Shown: positions 21,419 to 32,242 of the stretch, piece by piece | Position numbering within the stretch: position 1 is the first letter of the stretch | Layout: every line of letters starts with the position of its first letter | From: Enoplolaimus lenunculus | Lineage: Eukaryota; Nematoda; Enoplea; Enoplida; Thoracostomopsidae | NCBI GenBank assembly: GCA_030248215.1 | Contig: JASANG010001705.1 | Location: forward strand, 38,713-102,712 | Length of the DNA: 64,000 nucleotides | Direction: 5' to 3' | Made by a program: the position numbers and the translations under genes | The notes under the pieces: generated by a model | Database searches by the model: none | Told to the model about the DNA's origin: nothing | Seen by the model: only the letters and a program-made list of their open reading frames with translations

Positions 21419-21862
21419 TACTGTAGTGACCCGAATAAGAGGGGGGACTGATATTTATTTGGCCTCTCACGAGGGTACCCCATTGTTATTCGGTTACGGA
21501 CTGTTATTTATTTTTAACCTACGCTCCACCGCCCTTCGTTACTGATATATATCCGGTACTGCAATTATCCGTTGAATTAAACGTTTATTTGTCTTGTGTC
21601 AATAGCTCGAGCGATAATACAAGGTTACACTTAGGAATGCACTTGCAAAATTTAAGTACGTTTTAAAGTTTCGAAGTCAAATTATTTGGTCCTGGAATCA
21701 TTTATGCGCTACAATTCGGGTTAATTGACGTTTATGGACTTTATTTAGGGTTTAAGGACTCTATCCGCTTACGGACTTTTATTAGGAATACGGACTCTTA
21801 TTGATTCGGACTCAAAATGGGGACCCCCTCTCATTCCCCCTCTTATTCGGGTTAATATAGTA
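21419..21862. mobile_element. MITE family P, full-length copy
   Basis: TACTGTAGTGACCCGAATAA at the left and TTATTCGGGTTAATATAGTA at the right. 444 bp with the standard P interior. Confidence 0.92.
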
Positions 21863-21954
21863 ATGCTCACGTCAACATTGAAAATCTGTTTAGTTTACAT
21901 AAGCGAACATTTTTTGGACGTTTTTTAGAAAAGAGTCGAAGGTTACAAATTTTT

Positions 21955-22402
21955 GAACTCGACGTTGAAAGGAAATCGAGATTGAAAACAACTCGACATA
22001 GAAAAGAACTCGACATATGAAAGAACTCGACATTGAAAAGAACTCCATATTGAAAAGAACTCGAGATTGAAAATAAATCCATATTGAAAAGAACTCGAGA
22101 TTGAAAATAAATCCATATTGAAAAGAACTCGAGATTGAAAATAACTCCATATTGAAAAGAACTCGAGATTGAAAAGAACTCCATATTGAAAAGAACTCGA
22201 GATTGAAAAGAACTCCATATTGAAAAGAACTCGAGATTGAAAAGAACTCGAGATTGAAAAGAACTCCATATTGAAAAGAACTCGAGATTGAAAAGAACTC
22301 GAGATTGAAAAGAACTCCATATTGAAAAGAACTCGAGATTGAAAAGAACTCCATATGGAAAAGAACTCGACGTTGAAAAGAGCTCCATATTGAAAAGATC
22401 TC
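21955..22402. repeat. 17-bp minisatellite, about 26 units
   Basis: Alternating units AACTCGAGATTGAAAAG and AACTCCATATTGAAAAG. Because neither unit has a stop codon on the minus strand and 17 is not a multiple of three, all three minus frames stay open (154-185 codons). These frames are a by-product of the repeat, not genes. Confidence 0.95.
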
Positions 22403-22439
22403 GATACCACTTCATTAACGGCAAAATATTTTACAATAA

Positions 22440-23229
22440 TGTTCCTACTATAATTACCGGAACCTCCAGGGGACGGGATTCGGAGCTTTTTTGGCCGAAT
22501 GATAGGGTGCTAAAATTGAAAGCTTGCTTTTCCGTATGATTTAATTCAAGAATCCGTCTAGCTTCAACCTCGCTTTTCACACGAGGTTGCAACAATTGAG
22601 AGGCTTTGATGTCAGCAAAAACACAAAAGTATCTCGGGATTTAATATATACTTACAAAAAACAAGTGTGACTTGTTTTGCTCGGTCCACTCATGAGTTTG
22701 TGATGTTCTGATGACCTCCTCCTGTTATTCCATGCCAAAACATAAATTTTTAAAAAATTCGTATTTTAACGTCCCAAATTCTTCCACTGAACTCAAAAAG
22801 TTTTTGTCGAAAAATTATACAAATAACATACCTTTAGATACAGGTTGCGGAGCTAAGACGAATATTGTTAAATGTTTCCCAATCAGACGTCTTCCTAACG
22901 AATCTGTAATATATAATTTGTCCAACTTATCGAAAAACTTTTTGGGTCCCAAGGAGCTGAACTTGTGGCCTGAAAAATCGAATTTTTCAAAAATTCAGAT
23001 TTGGGCATGGAATGATCAGAGGATGTCATTAGAAGGTCAAATATGCAAAAACTTTCAAAATGCAAGTTTTTTTGGGCAAACGACGGCTAAGGGTGGGCTA
23101 ACCGATCACTCAGACAAAGAATAATTTTTTCCATTTTTTTCCATTTTTTCCGGGAAAAAATGAATCCGGAAAAAATGGAAAAAATTCATTTTTTACGGTC
23201 ATAATTTTTTCCAAAAAATAACAACCCTG
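22440..23229. mobile_element. hAT-type element family H, left-truncated copy
   Basis: Homologous to 40180-40959 (shared landmarks GCTTGCTTTTCCGTATGATT, TTTTTGGGTCCCAAGGAGCT, AACCGATCACTCAGACAAAG) and ends in the family terminus AAATAACAACCCTG. The left terminus is absent where the 17-bp minisatellite begins. A 137-codon plus-strand frame inside is not conserved in the sister copies. Confidence 0.8.
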
Positions 23230-23330
23230 CATCTTAGTATGGAATATGTGTAATATATGGTTTAATCCAACAACGTTAATTCACTACCGTCGGATGCAAG
23301 GCACTCCATCAGTATTGAAGTGCGACCAAA

Positions 23331-23430
23331 GTGGAACCAACAAAACCATGGCCCCTTGTGCTGAGGCTCCAACAAAACCATGGCCCCCTGTGCTGAGGCT
23401 CCAACAAAACCATGGCCCCCTGTGCTGAAC
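23331..23430. repeat. Three 32-bp tandem units
   Basis: CCAACAAAACCATGGCCCCC...GTGCTGAGGCT recurs at 32-bp spacing (CCATGG at 23346, 23378, 23410). It lies inside a diverged family J fragment that ends at about 23519. Confidence 0.85.
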
Positions 23431-23950
23431 CTTGAGCCTCAGCATTTACTGGTTCAAAAGTTACAAGACATATTACCAACTGATGATAGGTGCTACACAA
23501 ATTTGAGAATACAGGGCCCACAGCCGTGACTATGCCCATATGCGTCAAACCAACAAATACAGTGAACCACTGTAATTTCGGGCGATTGCAAACTTTAAAA
23601 CTTGTGCGGTTATTAAAATGCAACGATGATTGACAGTTGTAATAAGCTGGATAGGCTCCGCAAATCAACTTTATTTTTCGGACCCAAAAATGTTCCACAT
23701 ATGTGAGTTATTATAGTTTACCTTAAAGGTAGTAAAGTTTATTTTTAAGCGTTCTTTCAAATTGCTGGCTTCTGTATTACATTGTTGTTTATTGCAGATA
23801 TTGCAAAAATTGCACTAGCAATAAGCAATATATACATGCGCGCAGCTGTTTATATTAATAATGTGTTGCATTTTTGCGCACAAACGGTTATTAGTTATTT
23901 TGCATCGAGTAAAACGAATACGGGCTGTTGTGTGCGTTTCCGCACAGGTT

Positions 23951-24540
23951 TAAGTTTAAACTTAAGATTAGGCTTAGGTTTAGATTGTAGAAAAACGTTT
24001 GCCTGCTCTCTAAGAACTTAAACTTAAAGTATAGCTTAACTAAACTTGAATATTAGTTTAAGTAAACACTGAAATGGCTGGACGGACTAACTAAACTACT
24101 AACGTATTTTTAAATTTAACACGAGTTTAAGTAAATTTATTTTTGGTTTAAGGAACAAATCCAGCTCAGAAGTCATGTGTATCTATGAGTTCATTAAGCT
24201 TAGCTTACATTAAAAATACGTAAGATTTTAAATTAGTTTAAGCGTAAACAACCTGTTAGTTTAGTTAATCTAGAACGTTAATTTAATACTACTGGACAAG
24301 CTTAATGTTTAAATCAAGTTAGCTTAAGCTTATAGAGAGTTGGTCTAACAATATAACCTAAACATTTGCATAAGCATTGACCTAAGCCTATCTCTGAGCC
24401 TATTAAGGTTGAGCTTCAATTATCATGTTTAATATAGTGGTGTGAAAGAAGTCGTATCTTTACACCGAGGCTGAATAAACGTTCAGCTTACGAATATGCT
24501 TAGGTTACTGTTTACGCTTCTAAAACTAATATAGCCGGCA
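23951..24540. repeat. TTTAAACT-rich, eroded TTAGGC-type MITE region
   Basis: Dense TTAAACTTAA/AAGCTTAAGC motifs with scattered CCTAAG. The right end TACGCTTCTAAAACTAATATAGCC resembles sub-family B. Boundaries are unclear. Confidence 0.45.
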
Positions 24541-24963
24541 TAGTTTGTCGTTCAAATCAGAAAATTGACAAACACAAGACTTGGTAATGCTGGCTTCATT
24601 ATGGTGGTATTTTTGTTCTCGATAGGGTGCCGGACAGCGGCGTAACTCCAGAAATTTTTGACAGTTTTATTATGTGCGGTATTATGCGAAATTATGCGGA
24701 CGTAACCGTACGTGCCGTATGACCCAGGACACCGCTTACTGTCATTAATTTAATCAAAAGTATAGCACCACCGTAAGGACGATTGGTTTTGCCATGAATC
24801 TTCCGCGGGAAGCCGGGCAATGTCTTTGAAAGTGTGCAGTATGCATATCGTTTAAAAAATATAAAGCAATTGTGTTTCACTCTTTCAATATGGAAATTAT
24901 ATATCTAGTTTTGGTTTGACTTGTGAAATTTTATTTATTCAACGCAACTTTATTTCTATTTAG

Positions 24964-25484
24964 CAGGGTACAACCGGACGTCGGCCTCCGGCTCCAGTTC
25001 CAGCAAAAAATCGGCCGCTGGCTCCGGCTCAATTATTTTTGCTTTCAAGCGCAGCAATCGAATAGCGAGAGGGTCCGCGACAATTTTGGGATGTGAAATT
25101 TTTTTTACATTTTTAGAAAATCGGTCCCGGTTTCGGCAGAATTTTTGCCGGAAGTTCCGGCAATCTCGGTAGTAAAATTTTGCGTAATTTTCCTAAATAT
25201 ATCAGTTTAGTGCGTTTCGATTGATTTTTGTCACAATTTTCACGAAAAAAATTCCAAAATTTGGCAAAAAATTAGCGTGAAACCAAACAACTTAACAACT
25301 TTTTGCAGATAATGTATAAAATTATCTTAATTAACCATGATTTTTACTACTTAATTTCGCCTCGCCTTCGGCCCCCGGCTCCGGCTCCGGCTCCGGCTCC
25401 GGACAGTTTCGTTGACATCCGGCTCCGGACAGTTTCGTTGACATCCGGCTCGTGCTGCGGTATTTTTTACCTCCGGTTGCAATG
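24964..25484. mobile_element. hAT-type MITE family G, 521 bp, exact 8-bp target duplication
   Basis: CAGGGTACAACCGGACGT and CCTCCGGTTGCAATG are the ends. The octamer CTATTTAG is duplicated exactly at 24956-24963 and 25485-25492. It contains an extra internal GGCTCC microsatellite at about 25376-25405 and a 25-bp tandem (GACAGTTTCGTTGACATCCG). Confidence 0.93.
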
Positions 25485-25527
25485 CTATTTAGCGTTATAA
25501 GTGATAAACATAGCGGTGTATTCAACG

Positions 25528-25990
25528 GCGGATCGTTAAATTTCTGACAGAGCGCTGTCTGCCAAATGTTATGAAACGCAATTTTTACTCTATGCTACAA
25601 ATATGCCATTGGCATCGAAAAATGGTAATTAGGAGGTACCTTATCATTTTAGCACAAAATATTTCCGAGCAAACAATTGTGAGGATAGAACGTTATCATT
25701 TATTATCACCAAGAAATTTTCTGAGGTAAAAACAATTTGCAATGTAGGAACCTCATCAATTTATCACAAAATATTTCTGAGGGGAAAATCATGAGATGGA
25801 GACCTTATCATTTTATCGCCTCAAAAATGGCTAAGGGCAAAAATTCCAAGGCAGGGGAACGTTATCATTTTATCACCAACAAATTTTCTTAGGGAAAAAA
25901 TGGTATGGTAGGGACCTAATCATTTTGTCACAAAAATATTCTGACGGTGTGAGGGGTGGGCATACACCACCCTTTGGATCCGCTAGTGGG
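25528..25990. mobile_element. MITE family I with internal tandem CTTATCATTTTATCAC units
   Basis: Starts CGGCGGATCGTTAAATTTCT and ends CTTTGGATCCGCTAGTGG. Between them are five irregular repeats of about 65 bp built on GGAACCTTATCATTTTATCACAAA. The same unit occurs in the 29.4 kb and 32.3 kb copies. Confidence 0.75.
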
Positions 25991-26256
25991 TGTATCAAAT
26001 TACTCGCCACTTTGCTTTGAATTTGAAAACTAATCTTATAAAAATCGGTTTATAGTTTGGTTTCGTGACCTGTTTTTATTAACTTATTCTTTATTCTGTA
26101 AGTTTTTCACTTTATCATAGTTTGTGCTATATTTTGTCTTTATTGTCATTTTATATGTTATACCTGGTAAAAGGGTTCAAAGGATAATTTCATTCAAGTG
26201 CACCAACGATTGTGTAGGTCATTCGTTCCGTGATATCCCAGTATTCGACTTGCAAG

Positions 26257-26422
26257 GGCCAATGTAAAGAACAGGGGCGGAACAGTATTATAGGCATTAT
26301 TCCTAAGCTTAAAGCCTAAGCCTAAAGCCTAACCTAAGCCAAGCAAAAAATAGTCTAAAGCTTAAGCTTACTCTATTGCAGTCCCACAGAAGAACGTTCC
26401 ACCCCTGATCTTTACATGGGCC
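26257..26422. mobile_element. TTAGGC-type MITE, family A, near-perfect 8-bp duplication
   Basis: GGCCAATGTAAAGAACAGGG and CCCCTGATCTTTACATGGGCC are the ends. The left flank CTTGCAAG and right flank GTTGCAAG differ by one base. 166 bp; it serves well as a reference copy. Confidence 0.93.
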
Positions 26423-26464
26423 GTTGCAAGCAATAAGCACGTTTACTGCGACATCCTGGTTGAT

Positions 26465-26735
26465 TTAACCCCTTCTCATATTGAGTTGCCTGTAGGCAAC
26501 TCAGCGCAGTGTATATACGTTAAATAGTATATATCGCACCGTGTTTAACAATTGCAACACGTATACTTAGTACTAAATCACCACAAGACGTTAGAGCTCC
26601 GTCGGGCTCGAGCGTCAAGCTCCTATAGCTAAATGGTGATGGTAAACGCCTCCCACTCCAGTCACTGGAGTTCGAATCCTAGCATAAAAGTAGGTCTCAG
26701 GGGAAATAGAAAATATTAATGTGAGAAAGGGTTAA
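26465..26735 (+). mobile_element. piggyBac-type MITE with tRNA-like sequence, copy 2
   Basis: TTAA on both sides. Ends CCCCTTCTCATATTGAG and ATGTGAGAAAGGG. Contains the palindrome near the left end (one mismatch), TAGCTAAATGGTGATGG in the A-box position and GAGTTCGAATCC as B box. Very similar to copy 1. Confidence 0.9.
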
Positions 26736-26896
26736 AGCTAATATTATTCATGCTTTCTCTAGTGAACTTATTCATAGTTTTACAAAAATTGTATCGTTCG
26801 ATGCGTTTGGATTTAACTGTTTTTCTGTGGCGCTGTAATAGAATCAGTTTAAGCTTTAGAATAACTTTTCTGCTTAGGTTTACGCTCAGGCTTATG

Positions 26897-27569
26897 GGGG
26901 TTCACGTTATAACCGGGGCAGGTGGGACACGGTTTGTCCCATGTTGATTCGACGTCAACATTAAAATTTGGGCACTTATATCGGGTCAACAGACAAAACT
27001 CGAATGTCATATGACATTAGCTTACAAACCACCGCTCTCAAATGATCAATGTGTACAAGGGACGGTATCTCACGTGACACTGTCGGACATTTATGCGAAT
27101 ATCATATGATATTCCAAAATTTCAACGAATATCATATGATATTCAGCGGGACAGTGTAACCTTCGGGTACTAGTAAATGAATGAAAAGTTGGACGGCAGA
27201 GGCACAAACGTGCTTTAAATACGAAATACATGCCTGCAAATCATTTCCGACATAAAATCGCTTAAAACCGCAGCTTCATAATTCAAAAATTCAAATTTCA
27301 AATTCTAGTATCATATGATATTCAACAGGACAATTTGGGTATGTTACCTCAACTATGCAGACATTTGTAAATATATCATATGATATTCGCAGACAGTACC
27401 TCGAATATCATATGATATTGAAGGACAAAAGGTGACCTATACATGATATTAGCAGACAAATACAAATTTTTGAATACGATATGGGGTCTGCAAGCAGACA
27501 AAATCTGACCCAATAGTCTAATAGGGGCAAAACGTGTCCCAAGCTGCCCCGGTTGTAACGTGAACCCCG
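26897..27569. mobile_element. Element K: 673-bp MITE with ATCATATGAT palindromes
   Basis: Ends GGGGTTCACGTTATAACCGG and CCGGTTGTAACGTGAACCCC are long inverted repeats extending through GACACGGTTTGTCCC/GGGGCAAAACGTGTCCC. Inside, the palindrome ATCATATGAT or a near match occurs at least five times. Flanks share TTA. A fragment with the same palindromes lies at 38870-39175 and diverged ends at 36123-36180 and 47990-48062. Confidence 0.9.
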
Positions 27570-27570
27570 C

Positions 27571-27755
27571 ATTAGGCTTAGGCTTAGGCTTCGGCTTAGG
27601 CTTAGGCTTAGGCTCAGGCTAAGGCTTAGGCTTAGGCTTAGGCTTAAGCTTAGGCTTAGGCTTAAGCTTAGGCTTAAGCTTAGGCTTACGCTTAAGCTTA
27701 AGCTTAGGCTTAGGCTTAAGCTTAGGCTTAGGCTTAAGCTTAGGCTTAGGAGTAT
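27571..27755. repeat. Longest (TTAGGC)n array in the window
   Basis: About 185 bp of TTAGGC hexamers interspersed with TTAAGC variants, inside a MITE copy. The unit equals the nematode telomere repeat, but the array is degenerate and transposon-embedded. Confidence 0.9.
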
Positions 27756-28407
27756 GCTTACTACGGTTCCGGCCTTGTTTTATACATGTACCATAAGGCA
27801 CGCATTGCATTGAACATATGCTGAATAAATGTTCATGACGTTATTACGCCAAGCAAAGCAATCAATTGTTTAGGCATATTATACAGCATGGTTCCAACAA
27901 AATTCTGATTCCGATTCTGGTTCCGACAAAAAAATTGATTCCGATTCCGCTTCCGAATCCGACAAAATTTACTTCCGATCCGAACCGAGTTATACCGGTA
28001 TGCAAATCAGGCCTCGCATTAGTGCATGAAAGTTAAAAATAGGAATGATGTTTTTTCTGGGGGGCGTTTCGTTTAAATTAAAAACTCTAATTTTTTTCAC
28101 AGAGAATCGGCAGAAAATTTTCATTTTAGATCGTTGAGCCAAAAAACTAAGAGCCTGACTTACCTGCCAAAATATTGAAGAAAGAAATATTGTAAAATGT
28201 GAACTCCGACAATTTAACTTCATTTAAAAAAATACGGTTTCCAGGTCATCTCAAATACAGCATTGGGTACCGTACATAAGACGTCAGAAATATTTTGTTA
28301 ATAAAAACGAGTTGTGTAAGGTTTAACCTGGTACAGGTTATATATGTACGTAGCTGATCTTGCATCATATAAACCCGATATATACAAAAGCAATTAGGCT
28401 CGAACAC

Positions 28408-28610
28408 TGCAAAAAATGGCGAGTCAAATTGGCTTTTTCCGAAATAGGCTTTACAGGACTACACAAATTGAGTCAAATTCGACTCCAGTCATATTCGATT
28501 TACTGAGTCGCACGTTTGACTCTGGCTGAGTTGAATTTGACACAATTTGTGTAGTCCCGCAGAGCCTATTTCGGAGAGAGTCAATATGACTGACCATTGT
28601 TTGCGCTGTA
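28408..28610. mobile_element. Foldback MITE family E, copy 2
   Basis: GCAAAAAATGGCGAGTCAAA and GACTGACCATTGTTTGCGC end two long complementary arms. The tip carries GAGTCGCACGTTTGACTC. Confidence 0.85.
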
Positions 28611-28837
28611 CCCAAAGAGATCCGTTGATAGCTCAGCGTTCTCAAGAAAGAAACATTGACTTCACGTAAAAGTTTACAGTCTCGCTTGTAAGTCATCACA
28701 TTTTTGAAATATTTTCATCGATTGGTATTACAAAGCTTGGCAAGTGTTATTTTTAGCTTACAAATGTCAATGGATGTTGTTTTTTATAAGTTACTGATGC
28801 ACGCGTGACAATTCGTACGGTAAATGAAACTATAATT

Positions 28838-29108
28838 TTAACCCCTTCTCACATTGAGTTGCTTGTAGGCAACTCAGCGCAGTGTATATACGGTAAATAA
28901 TATATATCGAACTGTGTTTAACAATTGCAACACGTATACATAGTACTAAATCACCACAAGACGTGAGAGCCCCCTAGGGCTCGAGCGCCAAGCTCCTATA
29001 GCTGAGTGGTGATGGTATACGCCTCGCACTCCAGTCACTGGGGTTCGAATTCTAGCATAAAAGCAGGTCTCAGTGAAAATAGAAAATATTTATGTGAGAA
29101 CGGGTTAA
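28838..29108 (+). mobile_element. piggyBac-type MITE with tRNA-like sequence, copy 3
   Basis: TTAA-flanked. Ends CCCCTTCTCACATTGAG and ATGTGAGAACGGG. A-box-like TAGCTGAGTGGTGATGG and B-box-like GGGTTCGAATTC are both retained. 271 bp including the TTAA copies. Confidence 0.9.
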
Positions 29109-29374
29109 TAATAAACATTGCGTGAATTCTGAGCATCAGATTTTATTTTTAAGCCATCGCAAATTAAAACTGACCCTGATAATAACTTATGTGACTACGA
29201 GGCTTTGTCTTTGGCTCGCTGTTTACAATTTAAACCGTTTTAATAAGTAGTCTAAACTGCTCCAAAAGGTTCCCTAACACATAAAATACCCTGGCCTAAA
29301 CGATAGAATTGGGCTAGCGCGTTTGCTCGGATATAAGCTTTCACCCTTTGTTTATATTATCATAGGCATGAACA

Positions 29375-29640
29375 GTGGCGGATGTGAAAAATTTCAACCT
29401 TCGAGATGGGTTGGCATTATGAAACACAATGTTTACTGTATGCTGTGCCATTGGCAGCGAAAAATTGTAACGTAGGTGACCTTATCATTTTATCAAACAA
29501 ACAATTTTCATCTCAGACAATGAAGAACCATATCATTTTATCACTAAAAAATTTTCTAACGATGACAGACGTTATTAATATTTTGCCACGAAAAGTTCTG
29601 ATGGAAAAAATTGTAAAGTATCTTGGCATTTTATGACGCA
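29375..29640. mobile_element. MITE family I, partial copy
   Basis: AGTGGCGGATGTGAAAAATT start, then the family's CTTATCATTTTATCA units. The right terminus is not found. The 76-codon frame here is the repeat. Confidence 0.65.
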
Positions 29641-29685
29641 AAATTTTCTAGAAAATAATAACGAAGTAATATTGTGAATAGTGAT

Positions 29686-29757
29686 GGGGATATTTTTTCA
29701 TATCCGGATATCCGGCAATTCTTGCCGGATATTTATCCGGATATCCGGTACCCATCT
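29686..29757. mobile_element. 72-bp palindromic ATATCCGGATATCCGG element
   Basis: GATGGGGATATTTTTTCATA and ATATCCGGTACCCATC form the ends of an almost complete hairpin built on ATCCGGATATCCGG. It resembles a deletion-minimal hAT MITE. Confidence 0.7.
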
Positions 29758-30016
29758 ATAGTTGTGAAAAACTTTTATTATCAATCAACTTAACACCCAG
29801 TACGACGTGGTCGAGACATAAACAAACGCGAAACATTCTGTAGCACAAGAAACATTCTATGAATTAGGAATAGGTTCGTATGTTGTAAAACAGGCGTAAA
29901 CAGACTCTTTATAGTATTTTGTACTGTCGTTCCTAGTTTAATTAAGCCTCAATAAAATTTTCGCAATATATCGCTGCTGTTCCAAGTCAATTTTAGTTTG
30001 AAACTGAAAATTCATA

Positions 30017-30118
30017 TAATAATAATAATAATAATAAAAATAGTACTAATAATAATAAAAATAGTACTACTAATAATAATAATTAATAATAATAATTATA
30101 ATAATAATATTAATAATA
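30017..30118. repeat. (TAA)n-rich tract directly upstream of the receptor gene
   Basis: AATAATAATAATAATAATAA and two AAAATAGTACTA interruptions run up to the ATG of the receptor. No conventional promoter motif was seen in the tract. Confidence 0.85.
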
Positions 30119-31579
30119 ATGCAATATATTCTACCACCAGCGGCACGCTTAAGCTTAATCGCTAGCGAAGTTTTACTGGGAACATTTGGTGTTCTTGGAA
30201 ACGCAATTTGTGTAATGTCATTATTTCGTCCACTGCTGATTTGTAGCAAAACGTCAGGCGCAGTAGTTTTGTTAATTTCAATGCTGGTCACTGATTTGCT
30301 GATTTGCATCGCAGTAACATTTTGTGAATGGTGTAAGGCGTGTTTTCTTACCACATCTTCGGTAACTGCTCACACAGCGTCCAATATAAACCTTGCAGCG
30401 CTGTCGTCTGTTCGTAACTTAACCTCACCGTTGCCTAATTTTAGCCATGACCGTCCAATCACCGTCGAAACGTTTACTGAAATTGATTTTGAAATTTCAG
30501 TATTTGTTCAATTGACCAATCAGCAGCGTTTTTCGAATTCGTTAATTTCTCATTCGTCAGTAAATCAGACGATATTAACAATTTACGCTGTTTCATTCGT
30601 TATAAGCGTCATACTTCGATTTGCATCAGCGTTTTGTTTGGTTTGTTTATGCGTTGAGCGTGCAGCGAGCGCTTTTGCGTGGACTCGGCAACGACCGCTC
30701 CTGTCTAAATGGCCTGCAATACTATTAGCTCTAATTGCTATCTCGTTTGCGTACTCGTTTGGCACTGTTCTTGCAATGCCGTTTGTTTTACTTTTAGTAC
30801 CCGGTTCACTGAACACATCATTTTCACCGTTCAGTTCCGTTGCAAATCATTTCAACGGACCGCTATATAATCAGTCTCGAACGCCAACAGCAATAGCCAC
30901 TAGCGGTCATGGTTTGTCATATTTGTATAATCAACAAAAATTACATAGCTACTCGACAAACGCAAAATTACTACAACTCAAACAATTACTTCAAATCAAT
31001 ATTGATTTCTTTCAACCAATTATGATTTATGTTGTCCCTAGCGTTATCGTGATTATTATATGGGCCGCTATTTTGATTATCATTGCTTTAGGACGTGCGT
31101 TGAAGCCAATCGGTTCGTCTTATCCCACTGGCCGTACGTCAAATTCAATTGGACTTTTAGAAGGTTCAATGTCCGGTCGCTATGTTTCAGCCAATGGGTA
31201 CAGAGTTTACAGAGATATAATGACCGTATGCGCTTGGTTTAGTGCGGCGTTTCTCGCCACGAGTGCGCTTGGAACGGCGTTGTTTGGTCTACAAATAGCG
31301 ACCACCCCTCAATCGTTTGATAGTAATACTCTACTTGTCTTGGTTCAATTTGTTCCATTCACAGCGGTATTTAATGCGTCGTTGAAACCAATCTTAGCGT
31401 TGGGAGCAAGTCAACGCTTACGTCGAGCGTTGGCTGAAATTTGTTGTTGTTGCGCGTGCGATAAATGCGAACAACGCTCAGGACTTAGTCCGAGTCTTAA
31501 TCGTAATCTGCAACAACGACAATTGCAACTTCAACACGAATTCGATCGAACAAATCATTCAAGTGTCCGGTTGATGTAA
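30119..31579 (+). CDS. Intronless seven-helix receptor, divergent class A-like GPCR
   Basis: 486 residues, single exon. Seven hydrophobic helices at roughly 14-36, 47-69, 153-179, 197-228, 300-324, 365-390 and 402-428. Seen hallmarks: GVLGN in helix 1, LxxxxTDLL with the helix 2 aspartate, an ER pair (180-181, VERAASAF) ending helix 3 in place of DRY, KWP opening helix 4, a proline in helix 5, and NASLKP in helix 7 as a weak form of NPxxY. A CCCCAC cluster (442-447) is a likely palmitoylation site after helix 8. Odd points: the first extracellular loop is about 80 residues and contains N-x-T sites, and the helix 6 CWxP motif is missing. An orphan plasma-membrane receptor for an unknown ligand, probably G-protein coupled. 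The start is the first ATG after the TAA tract; a family MITE fragment lies in the 3' flank. Confidence 0.88.
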   Translation: MQYILPPAARLSLIASEVLLGTFGVLGNAICVMSLFRPLLICSKTSGAVVLLISMLVTDLLICIAVTFCEWCKACFLTTSSVTAHTASNINLAALSSVRNLTSPLPNFSHDRPITVETFTEIDFEISVFVQLTNQQRFSNSLISHSSVNQTILTIYAVSFVISVILRFASAFCLVCLCVERAASAFAWTRQRPLLSKWPAILLALIAISFAYSFGTVLAMPFVLLLVPGSLNTSFSPFSSVANHFNGPLYNQSRTPTAIATSGHGLSYLYNQQKLHSYSTNAKLLQLKQLLQINIDFFQPIMIYVVPSVIVIIIWAAILIIIALGRALKPIGSSYPTGRTSNSIGLLEGSMSGRYVSANGYRVYRDIMTVCAWFSAAFLATSALGTALFGLQIATTPQSFDSNTLLVLVQFVPFTAVFNASLKPILALGASQRLRRALAEICCCCACDKCEQRSGLSPSLNRNLQQRQLQLQHEFDRTNHSSVRLM

Positions 31580-31671
31580 AAAGAAAATTGTTTGTTCAAT
31601 CAAATGCAACAAATTTTTCTCTCACACACAGTGGGATTATTTCTGACCGAATCGAACGGTAAAACAAAATA

Positions 31672-31718
31672 AGCGTCAAGTTCCTATAATTGAGTGGTAA
31701 TGATATAATTACTTACCT
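31672..31718 (+). repeat. Fragment of the tRNA-like MITE
   Basis: GCGTCAAGTTCCTATAATTG, then AGTGGTAATGATAT, matches the A-box region of the tRNA-like MITE. Both ends are missing. It lies about 95 bp past the receptor stop codon. Confidence 0.7.
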
Positions 31719-31783
31719 CTAAAAACTAATTTTGGAATATGAAGTCAAACAAACAATAAACGATAGTTGTTCCGGCACTTGTA

Positions 31784-31970
31784 TAGAATTGGGCCGGAAC
31801 AGTAGTATAAGCATATGTCTAAAGCCTAAGATCCTAATCCTAATCCTAAGCGTATGGATGAGCCTATTCTTCAGCCTAAGCCTAAGCCTAAGCAAAAAAT
31901 AGTCGAAAGCTTAAACTGACTCTATTATAGCCCTTTCGGAAAACGATCCGACCCTGTTCTATACATGGGA
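31784..31970. mobile_element. TTAGGC-type MITE, sub-family C
   Basis: AGAATTGGGCCGGAACAGTA, CCTAAG runs, the AAAAAATAGTCGAAAGCTTAA landmark and the end CCGACCCTGTTCTATACATGG. The outermost left bases are eroded. Confidence 0.85.
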
Positions 31971-32242
31971 CGTTGTTACGGTCATTAAGTGTGGCAGACA
32001 CAGAATTCAATCTGAGTTTGAGCTCTGGCTGCGATAGAATGCTTCGCAAATTTCGTACTTTTTTGGACCACAAAACAAAACATCTAGTGGTTGCACATCA
32101 ATTGCTATGGCTTTCAATTTGTCGTGAGAAAATATGAATCAAAATATAAACGTTCCGATATGAAACGTCCAACCGAGTAGCAGGAAAACAATGTTAGACC
32201 AATGTTCAGGTTTTGCGTGCATCTGTTGTGTGTGTACTGACT

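Larger units (their letters stand above)
26815..27790. mobile_element. TTAGGC-type MITE split by the GGGGTTCACG element
   Basis: The left part has TTTTTCTGTGGCGCTGTAATAG and the first TTAGG hexamers. The right part is the longest hexamer array here (about 27571-27755, mostly TTAGGC and TTAAGC) ending CGGCCTTGTTTTATACATG. The insertion of element K between them shows this copy is older than K. The lysine-proline frame on the minus strand is array translation only. Confidence 0.85.

Noticed and set aside
21867-22424. Minus-strand frame of 185 codons (and two overlapping ones) rich in Phe/Ser/Leu
   Set aside because: Produced by the stop-free 17-bp minisatellite in all three frames; no domain and no unique sequence.
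22711-23124. 137-codon plus-strand frame
   Set aside because: Same repeat interior; sister copies do not keep the frame and no domain is visible.
27571-27755. TTAGGC array as a true telomere or subtelomere
   Set aside because: The array is degenerate, short, in both orientations across the window and always inside a MITE with defined ends.
27619-27810. Lys-Pro repeat protein
   Set aside because: Translation of the hexamer array only.
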